DNA from: Kofleriaceae bacterium
GTDB lineage: Bacteria; Myxococcota_A; Polyangia; Haliangiales; Haliangiaceae
NCBI GenBank assembly: GCA_013368795.1
Contig: JABFXX010000076.1
Coordinates: forward strand, 1-44,802
Direction: 5' to 3'
Length of the DNA: 44,802 bases
The notes below the pieces were generated by a model. That model had not been told where the DNA came from and did no database searches. It saw only the letters and a program-made list of their open reading frames with translations. Shown here piece after piece: positions 34,560 to 44,786 of this stretch. The first letter of the stretch is position 1. The number at the start of each line of letters is the position of its first letter. The position numbers and the translations under genes were made by a program.

Positions 34560-34745
34560 GTGATTCGCAAAAACGCCTCGTTGATCATCGCGATTGCACT
34601 GGTGGCGTTGGTGGCGACGGCTTGCATCGTGCGCACTGGACCTCCGCGCCGCACCACGTACCGGAGCGAGCCGGTACGTGGTGAGAAGCACAAGCCGAAG
34701 AAGCACAAAGACAACGGCAAGCACCGCGGCCACGACCGCCACTAG
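34560..34745 (+). CDS. Small predicted lipoprotein with Lys/His-rich tail
   Basis: A 61-residue protein read from GTG 34560, with TTG 34551 as an alternative. The N-terminus IRKNASLIIAIALVALVATA is a clear lipoprotein signal ending VATAC. The mature part (about 40 residues) is strongly basic and polar: RTGPPRRTTYRSEPVRGEKH, then KPKKHKDNGKHRGHDRH. A basic His-rich tail could bind anionic lipid, DNA, peptidoglycan or metal ions; the sequence does not decide. The stop codon directly abuts the stop of the convergent lipoprotein gene. Confidence 0.66.
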   Translation: MIRKNASLIIAIALVALVATACIVRTGPPRRTTYRSEPVRGEKHKPKKHKDNGKHRGHDRH

Positions 34746-36317
34746 CTACTTCAAGAATGCCGGCGTCATCACGGCGCTGCGGCACTGCCAGTTGAAGCTG
34801 CGCGTCTGACCGGCGACACCGTCGGTCTTGAGGCCCTCGACGAGCTCGTCGGCCGCGGTGCGCAGCGCCGCGTCGGTGCGGCCGCCGTAGGCCCACGCCA
34901 TCGCGACGACGTACGCCGACTCGCCCCAGTGCTCGTCGTAGTCGTCGATCTCGTCCTGCGTCGTACCGACGCCCATCCAGTAATACGGCCTGCCGGTCGA
35001 GTCGCGGCCGTCGCGCGCGATGATCCGGCCGAGACGCACGAGCGCCTGGCCGACCTGCTCGGCGCGCATGCCACCGACCCGGCGCGCGTACTCGTCGAGG
35101 CCGTCGGCGAGGATCGCGCTCATCCACGGGCTGCAGCCGTTGTAGCCAAAGACCTCGCCGTGCGCGGTCGCGCTGTGCGCGAAGCAACGCGCGTTCTGAT
35201 CGGAGTAGCCGACCGGGTAGCGCATCTGGCCGTCGAGGTACGCGGTGACCGCGGCCTCCGAGCGCGCCGCGATCGTGTCCGCCTTGTCGTCGGTGACCGC
35301 GAGCGCCCACTCGTGCGCGAGCAGCGTGAAGCCGGCGTGGCGCTCGGTCCAGAACCGATCGCCGCCGTCGTACACCGGGTTGAACATCGTGGCGATCCGC
35401 GCCGACACCGCCTCGGCGGCCTCGCGATAGCGATCGTCGCCGGTGAGCAGGTAGTGCAGCGCCATGCCCTGCGAGTAGTAGTACTTGAGATCGGTCTGCG
35501 CGGTCGGCACGGCGATGTTCGTCGCGACGCCGTTCGAGATCGTCATGCCGGCCCGGTAGATGTCGGCCTCGCGATACGCCGAGCGCAGCGGCGACATCTC
35601 GCCGGTGAACGCATAGCCGCGATACATCGCGGTGACGCGGTCGTAGAGCCACACGTCACGGCTCGCCTGCCACTTGATGAGGAAGTTGTCCGTGTCCCAC
35701 CGCTCGTAGTCGCAGACCGTCGACCACGCGTCGAGCGGCGTGCCCGCGAGCTCCTGCTGGGCGACCATCGGTCCCAAGAGGCCGCTCGCGAGCAGCACCG
35801 ACTGCGGCAGCTGCACCCAGACCTTCGGGTGCACGTTCGTGCCGGTACCGGCGAGCGTCGATGCGACGTCGGCCATGTCGGATCCGGTCGCGCCTTCGAC
35901 GCCGATGTCGAGCGAGAGCGAGGTCGTCGCGCTGACATCGACATCGACCTGCAGCTGGATGCTGCGGGCGCTGCCGTCGGCGTACTTCGCGAGCACGCGA
36001 CGCGCCGCGGGAAGTTCTTCGCCACCGGCGGAGACCTTGATCATCTTCGCATCGGTCATCTCGCCGCGCGCGAATGGGACAGCGAAGTTTACTCGCTGTG
36101 CGCCGGTGACACCGTCGGGGACGAGGGTGACCGTGAACTGCGAAGGCATCTCCGGCGAGGGATTCTGTCCGCCGTCGGAGGAATAGTCGGGACCGCCGTT
36201 ACCACCACTGCCATCGTCCTGACCACCCGGGTTGGAAGTGCCGCAGCCGAGGGCAAACACGATCGATGCGATCGTGCCACCCGCAACCGCAGCGCGATTA
36301 AACGCGCGTTGGTTCAT
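34746..36317 (-). CDS. Predicted lipoprotein with RIFT-barrel (PcRGLX/YetA-like) N-terminal domain and helical C-terminal domain
   Basis: A 523-residue exported protein. The lipobox ALGC places lipidated Cys25, followed by a Gly/Asp/Ser-rich linker (26-58). Residues about 60-150 (FTVTLVPDGVTGAQRVNFAVPFARGEM, then EELPAARRVLAKYADGSARS and LQVDVDV) resemble the N-terminal RIFT-barrel of exo-rhamnogalacturonan lyase/YetA-like proteins. The remaining 370 residues are helical with alpha/alpha-barrel character (KYYYSQGMALHYLLTGDDRYREAA, ERHAGFTLLAHEWALA). The combination suggests a polysaccharide-degrading or -binding enzyme of the envelope or exoproteome; catalytic residues cannot be assigned. It stands alone on its strand, with a 169-base gap to the divergent lipoprotein gene. 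Confidence 0.84.
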   Translation of the reverse strand: MNQRAFNRAAVAGGTIASIVFALGCGTSNPGGQDDGSGGNGGPDYSSDGGQNPSPEMPSQFTVTLVPDGVTGAQRVNFAVPFARGEMTDAKMIKVSAGGEELPAARRVLAKYADGSARSIQLQVDVDVSATTSLSLDIGVEGATGSDMADVASTLAGTGTNVHPKVWVQLPQSVLLASGLLGPMVAQQELAGTPLDAWSTVCDYERWDTDNFLIKWQASRDVWLYDRVTAMYRGYAFTGEMSPLRSAYREADIYRAGMTISNGVATNIAVPTAQTDLKYYYSQGMALHYLLTGDDRYREAAEAVSARIATMFNPVYDGGDRFWTERHAGFTLLAHEWALAVTDDKADTIAARSEAAVTAYLDGQMRYPVGYSDQNARCFAHSATAHGEVFGYNGCSPWMSAILADGLDEYARRVGGMRAEQVGQALVRLGRIIARDGRDSTGRPYYWMGVGTTQDEIDDYDEHWGESAYVVAMAWAYGGRTDAALRTAADELVEGLKTDGVAGQTRSFNWQCRSAVMTPAFLK

Positions 36318-36396
36318 GGCCGCGCATGCTAGGGGCCGCTCACGACCGAGCGCGATGTAGGTCTTACGGAAATCGTTTCTCTGATCCAGAACAGTG

Positions 36397-36463
36397 GTCC
36401 GGCTTCCGGACAGTCAGCCTTGAGAAAGCTCCCGAATACGTAGAACACGGTACTGCCCATGCA
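36397..36463 (+). promoter_or_regulatory. Palindrome plus weak sigma-54-like promoter for the coiled-coil lipoprotein gene
   Basis: An inverted repeat GTCCGG-CTT-CCGGAC (36397-36411) lies upstream of CGGTAC-TGCCC-ATGCA (36448-36463). The latter keeps the GG-N10-GC spacing and matches 8 of 11 sigma-54 consensus positions. Transcription would begin near 36474, just before GGAGG (36476-36480) and ATG 36487. The palindrome would then sit about 65-75 bases upstream, where activators of sigma-54 bind. GG-N10-GC alone is common in GC-rich DNA, so this is tentative. Confidence 0.3.
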
Positions 36464-36486
36464 GCGTTTCTCGTCGGAGGAAGACC

Positions 36487-36888
36487 ATGAGCAAGCTCTG
36501 GATCGTGCTCGCAGCCATTCTCGCAAGCGGCTCCGCATGCCGCGATACAGAACGCTCGCCGACCGAAAGTGTCGAGGTCCGCAAGCCGGTCGAATCGTCC
36601 TCTCCTAGGACGGATAGCGAGCACGAGTTCGCGAACGTCCGCTCGAGCTACGAGACGGCGATGCGCGAGCGCTTGAACAAGATCGATGCGGACATCGCGG
36701 GACTCGCGACGAGCGCGGATCGCGCGACGCAGGAGACCGCCGCGAAGCTGCGCGCGCAGCGCGACGCGCTCGCGAAGAAGCTCGACACCATCGGTTACCA
36801 GGCGAAGACCGGCTGGGACGAGTTCCAGGCCGGCGTGACGCGCGACCTCGACCAGCTCGAAGACGACGTCGACGCGGCGACCCGCTAG
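36487..36888 (+). CDS. Predicted coiled-coil lipoprotein
   Basis: A 133-residue protein. ATG 36487 has GGAGG six bases upstream. The signal sequence WIVLAAILASGSAC gives lipidated Cys18. A polar linker (19-50) precedes a long charged helix with heptad character from about residue 48 to the end (SYETAMRERLNKIDADIAGLA, TQETAAKLRAQRDALAKKLDT). It probably forms a coiled-coil rod tethered to the membrane, similar in general shape to small Lpp-like envelope proteins, but without a recognisable family. It shares CTAG with the convergent cstA stop codon. Confidence 0.78.
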   Translation: MSKLWIVLAAILASGSACRDTERSPTESVEVRKPVESSSPRTDSEHEFANVRSSYETAMRERLNKIDADIAGLATSADRATQETAAKLRAQRDALAKKLDTIGYQAKTGWDEFQAGVTRDLDQLEDDVDAATR

Positions 36889-38549
36889 AGTGCGGTTGCC
36901 GGCGACGGTCCCGCCTTCCACGCGCGCGCCGCGTAGACGACGAGGATCATCGCGAGGCCGAGCAGGATCAGCGAGACGAGGCCGTTGAGCCACGCCGCGC
37001 TGCCGACCGTCGCGCTCGCGACCTGCTGCACCTGCAGGACGAGCGACACGAGGGTGACGGCGAACACGAGCACCATCGGCGCGAGCGTGAACCAGATCGG
37101 CTTGCCGAGGCGGCGTAGCCACACCGTGATCGCGAGCAGCGACAGCGCCGCGAGCAGCTGGTTCGACGTGCCGAACAGCGTCCAGAACAGCCGATAGCTG
37201 CCCTGCTGCGCCGCGAGCAGGAATGCCAGCGGGACGCCGACTGTCACCGCGGTCGCCGCATAGCCCGACGCGCGGTCGCTCTTGCCGAACAGCTCCTGGA
37301 GGATGTAGCGGCCCAGGCGCGTCGCGGAGTCGAGCGTGTCGAAGATGAACGTCGACAGCGCCATCGCGCCGAACGTCGTCGCGACGAGCGGATCGACGCC
37401 GAACAGCGAGTGGAGGAACGCGCCGAGGCCGCCCGCGTAGATCGCGTTCGGTCCCATCGCCTTGCCCGGCGCGACGATCATCACGGTCGCGAGCGCGATC
37501 ACCGCGACGAACGCCTCGAGCAGCATCGCGCCGTAGCCGATCGGATGACAGTGCGTCTCGCGATCGATCTGCTTCGAGGTCGTGCCCGAGCAGACGAGGC
37601 CATGGAAGCCCGAGCAGGCGCCGCACGCGATCGTCACGAACAGGAACGGGAACAACAGGCCCGTCGGACCGCCGACGTCGAACCCCTTGAACGCGGGCTG
37701 CGCGATCTCGAAGCCGCCGAAGAAGATGCCGAGCGTGCCGACCGCGAGCGCCGCGTACAGGATGAACCCGCCGAGGTAGCCGCGCGGCTGCAGCAGGATC
37801 CACATCGGCACCATCGACGCGATGAAGCAGTAGCCGAGGATCAGGATCACCCACGTCCGCCACGACAGGATCAGCACCGTCGAGTACTGCGTGCCGAGCC
37901 ACACGACGGCGAACGTCGCCGGGACAAAGATCAGGCTGATGAGCCAGAGCGGTGCCTTCGGCGAGTAGCGCTGGACGAGGCCCATCACGACCGCGAGCCC
38001 GAGATAGAGCGTGCTCGACAGCGCGACCGCGCCGCCCTGATTGAAGCGGAACGTCAGGCCCGCTGCGTCGGCGTCGCCGGTGACGAACGTGCTCGCGGTG
38101 ACGTCGACGAACGCGACGATCACGTAGACGAGCGCGAGCCAGATGAACGTCAGGATGGCGAGCCACGCCTTCTGACCGAGCGCGTGCTTGACGACCTCGG
38201 CGATCGAGCGCGCGTCGTGGCGCACCGACGCGACGAGCGTGACGAAGTCGTGCACCGCGCCGATGAAGACGACGCCGATCGTGATCCACAGGATCGCCGG
38301 CAACCAGCCGAACTGCTGACACGCGAGGATCGGACCGACGATCGGTCCCGCCGCTGCGATCGCGCTGAAGTGCTGACCGAACAGATAGAACGGCTTCGTC
38401 GGCACGAAGTCGACACCGTCGTTGTGGCGATGCGCGGGTGTGTCTTCCGTGCCGGCGAGCGCGAACTGCTGCGCCACGAGGCGGCCGTAGAACCGATAGC
38501 CGAGTACGAGCACTGCGAGCACGGTGGCGGCGAGCAGCGGAAGTGACAT
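36885..38549 (-). CDS. cstA: CstA-family carbon starvation protein (peptide/pyruvate transporter)
   Basis: A 554-residue integral membrane protein with about 16 hydrophobic helices. The family signature is very clear: VDFVPTKPFYLFGQHFSAIA, GAGP-type AAAGPIVGPILACQQFGW, IGVVFIGAVHDFVTLVASVR, and SSGFHGL-type CSGFHGLVCSGTTSKQI. C-terminal LFGTSNQLLAALSLLAITVW is also typical. CstA proteins import peptides or pyruvate during carbon starvation or stringent conditions. It is shorter than E. coli CstA (about 700), as in many bacteria. It is divergent from the kinase gene at 38701 (151-base gap). No CstA-partner gene (YbdD-like) is adjacent. Confidence 0.96.
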   Translation of the reverse strand: MSLPLLAATVLAVLVLGYRFYGRLVAQQFALAGTEDTPAHRHNDGVDFVPTKPFYLFGQHFSAIAAAGPIVGPILACQQFGWLPAILWITIGVVFIGAVHDFVTLVASVRHDARSIAEVVKHALGQKAWLAILTFIWLALVYVIVAFVDVTASTFVTGDADAAGLTFRFNQGGAVALSSTLYLGLAVVMGLVQRYSPKAPLWLISLIFVPATFAVVWLGTQYSTVLILSWRTWVILILGYCFIASMVPMWILLQPRGYLGGFILYAALAVGTLGIFFGGFEIAQPAFKGFDVGGPTGLLFPFLFVTIACGACSGFHGLVCSGTTSKQIDRETHCHPIGYGAMLLEAFVAVIALATVMIVAPGKAMGPNAIYAGGLGAFLHSLFGVDPLVATTFGAMALSTFIFDTLDSATRLGRYILQELFGKSDRASGYAATAVTVGVPLAFLLAAQQGSYRLFWTLFGTSNQLLAALSLLAITVWLRRLGKPIWFTLAPMVLVFAVTLVSLVLQVQQVASATVGSAAWLNGLVSLILLGLAMILVVYAARAWKAGPSPATAL

Positions 38550-38700
38550 CGGCGCTCAGCATACAGGTGGCCCGGATTCCGGCGCTTTACGTACGCGCTG
38601 GACGCCTGTGCCACGGGCGAGGGAGCACACCGAGCCGATATGACTCAACCATCTGAACTCATTAGGCAATTTCCGACGTAGAGCTACATATAGATCAGCC

Positions 38701-40144
<1,444 letters not shown>

Positions 40145-40158
<14 letters not shown>

Positions 40159-41146
40159 CCGAGTAGTAGTCGTCGCAGTCACCGCCTCTCTCACACTCCC
40201 CTCGATCGCACACGCTCAGTCAGCCGGCGCCGAAGCGCTGTTTCGCGAAGGCCGCACGTTGATCAAGGCCGGCAAGCTCGACGCGGGATGCGACAAGCTC
40301 GAGGCGAGCGAGAAGATCGAGAGCAGCGTCGGCACGCTGCTCAATCTCGGCGACTGCCGCGAAAAGCAGGGTCGCACCGCGACCGCGTGGGCCGCGTTCC
40401 GCAAGGCCGAGGCGATGGCCAAGCGCGCAGGCGGCGACAAGAAGCGTCAGGCGGAAGCCGCGCGACGCGCCGAGAAGCTGGAAGGCAGCCTCGCGACGAT
40501 CACGATCCAGGTCGGTGCGAAGAGCAAGGCCGACGGTCTCGTCATCAAGCGCGACGGCGAAGAGCTCGATCCCGCCGTGTGGGGAACCGCGGTCGTCGTC
40601 GATCCGGGCCCGCACACGATCGCGGCCGAGGCGCCCGGCGCCAAGCCGTGGAAGTCCGAGGTCTCCGTCGGCAAAGGAGGCAAGCGCTGGGTCGTCGTGC
40701 CGACGCTCGAGCGCGAACCGGTTGCCGTCGAGACGCCGCCACCGGCCGCAGAACCAGCGGTCGTCGTGACGCCCCCGCCGGTAACGCAGCGGACGACGGT
40801 CGTCACGCACACGTGGGGCCCGACGCGTGGCGTCGCGATGGCGCTCGGAATCGCGGGTCTCGGTGCGGTCGGCGTCGGCGCGTACTTCGGCCAGCGCTCG
40901 CAGGATCGCGAGAACGAGGCGAACATGATCTGCCCGGACGCGATCTGCGGCGACGCCGGTGCGCTGAAGCTCAACGACGACGCGCAGACCGATGCGAAGC
41001 GCGCCAACATCCTGTTCGTCGCGGGCGGCGCCGCCGTCGTCACCGCGACCGTCCTGTGGTTCGTCGGTAAGCCCGACGCCGAGACGATCGTCGCTCCCTC
41101 GCTCGGAGCCGATCACGTCGGCGCGACGGTCTCCCGGAGGTTCTAG
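40145..41146 (+). CDS. Exported/membrane TPR protein
   Basis: A 333-residue protein with a signal sequence (1-24, AHAQS). Residues about 28-112 are TPR-like helical repeats (AEALFREGRTLIKAGKLDAG; GTLLNLGDCREKQGRTATAW). A small beta domain (115-190) resembles PEGA-type domains (ITIQVGAKSKADGLVIKRDG, DPGPHTIAAEAPG). A Pro-rich stretch (about 196-215) is followed by two hydrophobic segments (about 229-248 and 287-307), with two Cys residues (263, 268) between them. Its start is inside the kinase 3' end, and the next gene begins 3 bases after its stop. It may link the kinase to envelope or peptidoglycan; TPR-plus-PEGA proteins are commonly encoded near kinases in myxobacteria. Confidence 0.86.
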
Positions 41147-41149
41147 ATC

Positions 41150-43168
41150 ATGCGTACGCAGCTTCTATTTGGCCTCGCGCTCGCCGCGTGCAGCGTGCCC
41201 GACACGTCTCCGCTCGGTGGCGACGGGGGCACGGGCGACAGCGGCGGCATCTCCGGACCTCTCGAGACCGAGATCACGAACGCGCCCGGCGAGTTCTCGA
41301 ACGAACGCGTCGCGAGCTTCGAGTTCAAGGCGAACGTCGCATCGGCGAAGTTCGAGTGCAGCGTCGATGGCGAGCCCGCCGAGATGTGCACGTCGCCGTT
41401 CTCGCAGAACCTGGACGACGGCACGCACAGCTTCTCGGTCCGCGCGACCGACGGTGCGGGCACCGAGGACGCGACGCCTGCCGAGCACCTCTGGACGATC
41501 GATACGGTCGCGCCCGACACGATGCTCCTCAGCGCGCCACCGCTCGCCGACAACAGCACGATGGTGACGTTCGAGTTCAAGTCGAACGAGATGAACATCA
41601 CGTTCGAGTGCTCGCTCGACAACGGTGCGTTCGCGGCGTGCAAGTCGGGTGATTCGCTCGGTCCGATCTCCGATGGCGCGCATGCGTTCTCGGTTCGCGC
41701 GAAGGACCGCGCCGGCAATGTCGACGGGTCACCCGCGGTCCATACGTGGGCGGTCGACACGAGCACGCCGGATACGACGCTGACCGACGGTCCGGTCGGC
41801 TCTGCGCCCGACGGCAACGCGACGTTCGAGTTCATGTCTCCCGACGCAGGTCCCGGCGCGACGTTCCAGTGCTCGCTCGACAACGCGGCATTCAGCCCCT
41901 GCACGTCGCCGATGACCTACACGAACCTGCCGATGGCGACGCACACGTTCGCGGTCCGCGTCACCGACGGCGTGGGCAACGTCGATCCGACGCCGGCGAC
42001 GCGCACGTGGATCGTCGACCTGACGCCGCCCGAGACGACGATCAGCGCCGGCCCGAGCGGCGCCGTCGCCCTCGCGAGCGCGAGCTTCACGTTCACCGCG
42101 AACGAGGACAGCACGTTCACGTGCAGCCTCGACGATGCGCCGTTCACCGACTGCACGTCGCCGGCGAACTTCACCGGCCTTTCGCAGGGCAACCACACGT
42201 TCGCCGTGCGCGCGACCGACCTCGTCGGCCACGCCGATGCGAGCCCGGCGACCGCGAACTGGACCGTCGATACGATCCCTCCCGATCTGATGATGGTCTC
42301 CGGTCCGATGAACGGCACCACGGTCGGCCCCCGCGTCGTATTCATGTGGACGGTCGACGCCGCGACGACGATCGAGTGCCGCATGAGCAGCTCGGCGCCG
42401 TGGATGCCGTGCGATAGCCCGTTCGGCTACAACGAGACCGCCGGGGCCGGCTACTTCGACGTGCGCGGCACCGACGCGGCGGGCAACAGCTCGACGCTGA
42501 CGCGCAGCTTCACGATCGCGTGCGCGGCGCCCGACCCGAGCGGCGCGCTCGGCGTCCTCCACCTCGACGACACGACGCAGGAGCTCGAGAACGCGACCGG
42601 CGGCGCTGGCGCGGTGCTCGGCACGTCGAACGCGGTCGAAGCAAACGATCCGGTGTCGACGTCGGCGCGGTTCGGGACCGGCCTCGCGTTCACGGCATCG
42701 GAAGGCGACATCGTGTCGTGGCCGCTGGCCGCGAGCGCCTCGGCGGACCTCACCGCCGAGCTGTGGGCGTCGCCGGCCGCGCTCGCGGGCACGCGCGACA
42801 TCCTCGCGTCGGGCGACAGCCGCATGTTCATCCGCGTGTCGCCGGCGAGCGGCAGCATGGTCCGGTTCGTCGCATCGGTCGTCGATACCGGCGGCGTCAT
42901 CTACAACGTCGCGTCGGCCGACGTGGCCGCGGGTGCGCTGCACCACGTGCTCGTCTCGCTGTCGTCGCAATCGCTGCGGCTGTGGGTCGATGGCAAGCGC
43001 ACCGAGAACACCGACGTCTCGCTCTCGGCGCCGCCGTCGCTCGATTCGATCCGCCTCGGCGGCAGCTACAGCGGCACGATCGACGAGGTCTATCTCGCGC
43101 CGGCGGCGATCACCGACACGGAGGTCGCGCTCGGCCGGTTCTGTCCGGTCTCGGGCTTCGTGCTCTGA
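41150..43168 (+). CDS. Predicted lipoprotein with five Cys-paired Ig-like repeats and a C-terminal LamG-like domain
   Basis: A 672-residue surface protein. Signal and lipobox LAAC (Cys14) are clear. Five repeats of about 85 residues follow, each holding a FECSVD/FQCSLD strand, a second Cys about 10 residues later, and a later F(A/S)VRATD(G) strand. The Cys pairs are at 70/80, 154/164, 241/251, 325/335 and 410/421. Residues from about 460 to the end form a concanavalin/LamG-like domain (LGVLHLDDTTQELENATGGA ... LWVDGKR ... SGTIDEVYLAP). Such proteins usually act as adhesins or carbohydrate-binding surface proteins. It ends the kinase/TPR operon; GGAGG lies 9 bases before ATG 41150. The 3' end overlaps the antisense flippase-like gene by 59 bases. 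Confidence 0.87.
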   Translation: MRTQLLFGLALAACSVPDTSPLGGDGGTGDSGGISGPLETEITNAPGEFSNERVASFEFKANVASAKFECSVDGEPAEMCTSPFSQNLDDGTHSFSVRATDGAGTEDATPAEHLWTIDTVAPDTMLLSAPPLADNSTMVTFEFKSNEMNITFECSLDNGAFAACKSGDSLGPISDGAHAFSVRAKDRAGNVDGSPAVHTWAVDTSTPDTTLTDGPVGSAPDGNATFEFMSPDAGPGATFQCSLDNAAFSPCTSPMTYTNLPMATHTFAVRVTDGVGNVDPTPATRTWIVDLTPPETTISAGPSGAVALASASFTFTANEDSTFTCSLDDAPFTDCTSPANFTGLSQGNHTFAVRATDLVGHADASPATANWTVDTIPPDLMMVSGPMNGTTVGPRVVFMWTVDAATTIECRMSSSAPWMPCDSPFGYNETAGAGYFDVRGTDAAGNSSTLTRSFTIACAAPDPSGALGVLHLDDTTQELENATGGAGAVLGTSNAVEANDPVSTSARFGTGLAFTASEGDIVSWPLAASASADLTAELWASPAALAGTRDILASGDSRMFIRVSPASGSMVRFVASVVDTGGVIYNVASADVAAGALHHVLVSLSSQSLRLWVDGKRTENTDVSLSAPPSLDSIRLGGSYSGTIDEVYLAPAAITDTEVALGRFCPVSGFVL

Positions 43169-44126
43169 CGCCGAGCAGGTTCGCGACGAGCATGATCGCG
43201 AGGCCGATGCACGCGAGCAGCACGGTGCGCACGCGATTGAGCATCGTGAAGACGAGCCCGGTCGTGCCGGTCGAGCCGAGCACGCCGAACAGCGCGTAGT
43301 TCGTCCCGTCGGCGATGCCGATGCCGAGTGGGATCACGTTGGAGACCCACGTGATCAGGATCCCGATCGAGAGCTGCGCGATCACGAGCGGCGCGGTGAG
43401 CGGCACGCCGGCGGCGAACATCGCGATGACAGTGCCGATCGAGTTGAGCACGCGCGACAGCACGACGAACGTCACGCCCCGCGCACCGATGCGGCGGACC
43501 TGCGCGTCGATATCGGCGACCTTGATGCGCCAACCATCGGCGCGCGCCGCCGACACCAGGCGCAGCTGGCGCAACAGGTCGACCAGCGTGCCGAGCGCAC
43601 CGCGGTGGGCCAGCCAGCCGAGCACGACGATCACCGCGACAAGGCCTGCGGTCAGGATCCACAGCACGATCTGCGTCTGCCCCGGCACGTCGATCAGGAG
43701 GAGCGCCAGCGGCACGCCGAGCACGATCGTCGCGATGGCAACCGTGTACGTGCCCAGGTTGAACATGATGATCGACGACACCGCCGTCGGTACGGGCACG
43801 TGCTCGACGAGCATCGTCACCTTCACGGGCTCGCCGATCGAGTTGCCCGGCGTGAGCCGATTGATCGCGAGCCCGCTCATCTGCGCGACGAACACGCGCC
43901 GGTACGGAACGCGCTGCGGTCGTGCGAACGAGTGAATCGCCGCCGCGTCGCACATGACCGAGGCGACGTCGATGACCGCGAGCACCGCGAAGTAGATCCC
44001 GGTGCCGGTCACGACGCGCTCGATGCCTTCGCGGCCCAGACGATCCAGGAGCACGATGAACGCGATCACACCGATCGCGAACGCGGCGCCGAGAAAGATG
44101 CGTCGTGCCCAGGCAGACCTGGCCAT
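43110..44126 (-). CDS. LPG-synthase transmembrane (flippase-like, UPF0104/AglD) protein
   Basis: A 338-residue multipass protein with about 8 hydrophobic segments. The motif INRLTPGNSIGEPVKVTML (about 89-107) matches the N-terminal membrane half of MprF and the UPF0104/AglD flippase family, where a G-[DE]-x-(K/R) core is conserved. The rest (GRVL, LSIGILITWVSNVIPLGIGIADG) follows the same pattern. These proteins translocate lipids or glycolipids. The synthase half is missing; a DUF2156 protein is encoded far away at 25227. The last 18 or so residues lie antisense to the LamG gene (59-base overlap). It follows the GIDE-like gene with an 18-base gap, so cotranscription is likely. Confidence 0.87.
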   Translation of the reverse strand: MARSAWARRIFLGAAFAIGVIAFIVLLDRLGREGIERVVTGTGIYFAVLAVIDVASVMCDAAAIHSFARPQRVPYRRVFVAQMSGLAINRLTPGNSIGEPVKVTMLVEHVPVPTAVSSIIMFNLGTYTVAIATIVLGVPLALLLIDVPGQTQIVLWILTAGLVAVIVVLGWLAHRGALGTLVDLLRQLRLVSAARADGWRIKVADIDAQVRRIGARGVTFVVLSRVLNSIGTVIAMFAAGVPLTAPLVIAQLSIGILITWVSNVIPLGIGIADGTNYALFGVLGSTGTTGLVFTMLNRVRTVLLACIGLAIMLVANLLGVRARSPRPDRTGRARPPCR

Positions 44127-44144
44127 GTTTGACTGTACGGGATC

Positions 44145-44786
44145 TCAGCCGATCAGCAGCCGGGCGCTACGCGAGCCTGAGATGACGGGCCGCGTCGGCG
44201 AGTCCGATCGATACCCCGACACGTCGGCGGCGGCGTCGGGATCTGGCTCGTACGTGCACCAGCCGACGACGGTGACGGGCATGCCGGCCGACACGATGTA
44301 CTCGGTCGCACGCAGCCACGAGGTCCGATAGTTCGGCTTGCGCTTGCACGCAGTCTTCGCGAGTCGGGTCATCGCGTTGAAGGGCTGTCCGCGCAGTGCC
44401 GTGATCGGCTGCATCTGAGCCGTGCCCGGCACCGCGACACGCGGATTGTCGGGGACGACGCGCGCGACCGCGTTCTCTCCGCGAAGCAGGAACGGCGTGC
44501 CCTGCTCGGCGCGGCCGATCTCGACATAGTCGCCGCCGACGCCCACCTCGTCGAATGTGACGAGCCAGTATACGCACCAGCGCCCCGTCAGCGGCGCGAC
44601 CAGCTCGTCGCCGGATTGCGCGAGCGCGACCTCGCCGCGGATCGCGACCTTCGTGCCATCGCGGAGCTGGTCGATGCGCTGGATCTTCGCGGTCCCGAGC
44701 TCGCGCTTCACGCGGCTGCGCTCGGGCAAGCGACCTGCGAGCCCGACCACCGTGGCGGTGATCGCGAGCAGGATGGCGAGCTCCAC
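44145..44786 (-). CDS. Membrane-anchored GIDE/MUL1-like domain protein
   Basis: A 213-residue protein. An N-terminal hydrophobic helix (about 2-18) anchors a domain with KVAIRGEVALAQSGDELVAPLTGRWCVYWLVTFDE (about 46-80) and a C-terminal part ending LRATEYIVSAGMPVTVVGWC. Both resemble the GIDE (BAM) domain of the eukaryotic mitochondrial E3 ligase MUL1 and its bacterial relatives. The RING domain and any E3 activity are absent. Cys residues at 71, 147 and 176 may matter. GTG 44786 is the start; no Shine-Dalgarno sequence is seen. It precedes the flippase-like gene by 18 bases, suggesting a membrane-related pair. The function is unknown. Confidence 0.77.
   Translation of the reverse strand: MELAILLAITATVVGLAGRLPERSRVKRELGTAKIQRIDQLRDGTKVAIRGEVALAQSGDELVAPLTGRWCVYWLVTFDEVGVGGDYVEIGRAEQGTPFLLRGENAVARVVPDNPRVAVPGTAQMQPITALRGQPFNAMTRLAKTACKRKPNYRTSWLRATEYIVSAGMPVTVVGWCTYEPDPDAAADVSGYRSDSPTRPVISGSRSARLLIG

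Noticed and set aside
36315..36340. GG-N10-GC site upstream of the RIFT-barrel lipoprotein
   Set aside because: The predicted transcription start would fall at or after the start codon.
36420..36446. TTGAGA-N15-TAGAAC as a sigma-70 promoter
   Set aside because: Spacing of 15 is too short and both hexamers are weak; the sigma-54-like site downstream fits the leader better.
41280..42530. Tandem repeats in the Ig/LamG gene as a DNA repeat array or CRISPR
   Set aside because: The periodicity (about 255-265 bases) is explained by protein repeats; DNA between units is diverged and there are no constant repeats with variable spacers.
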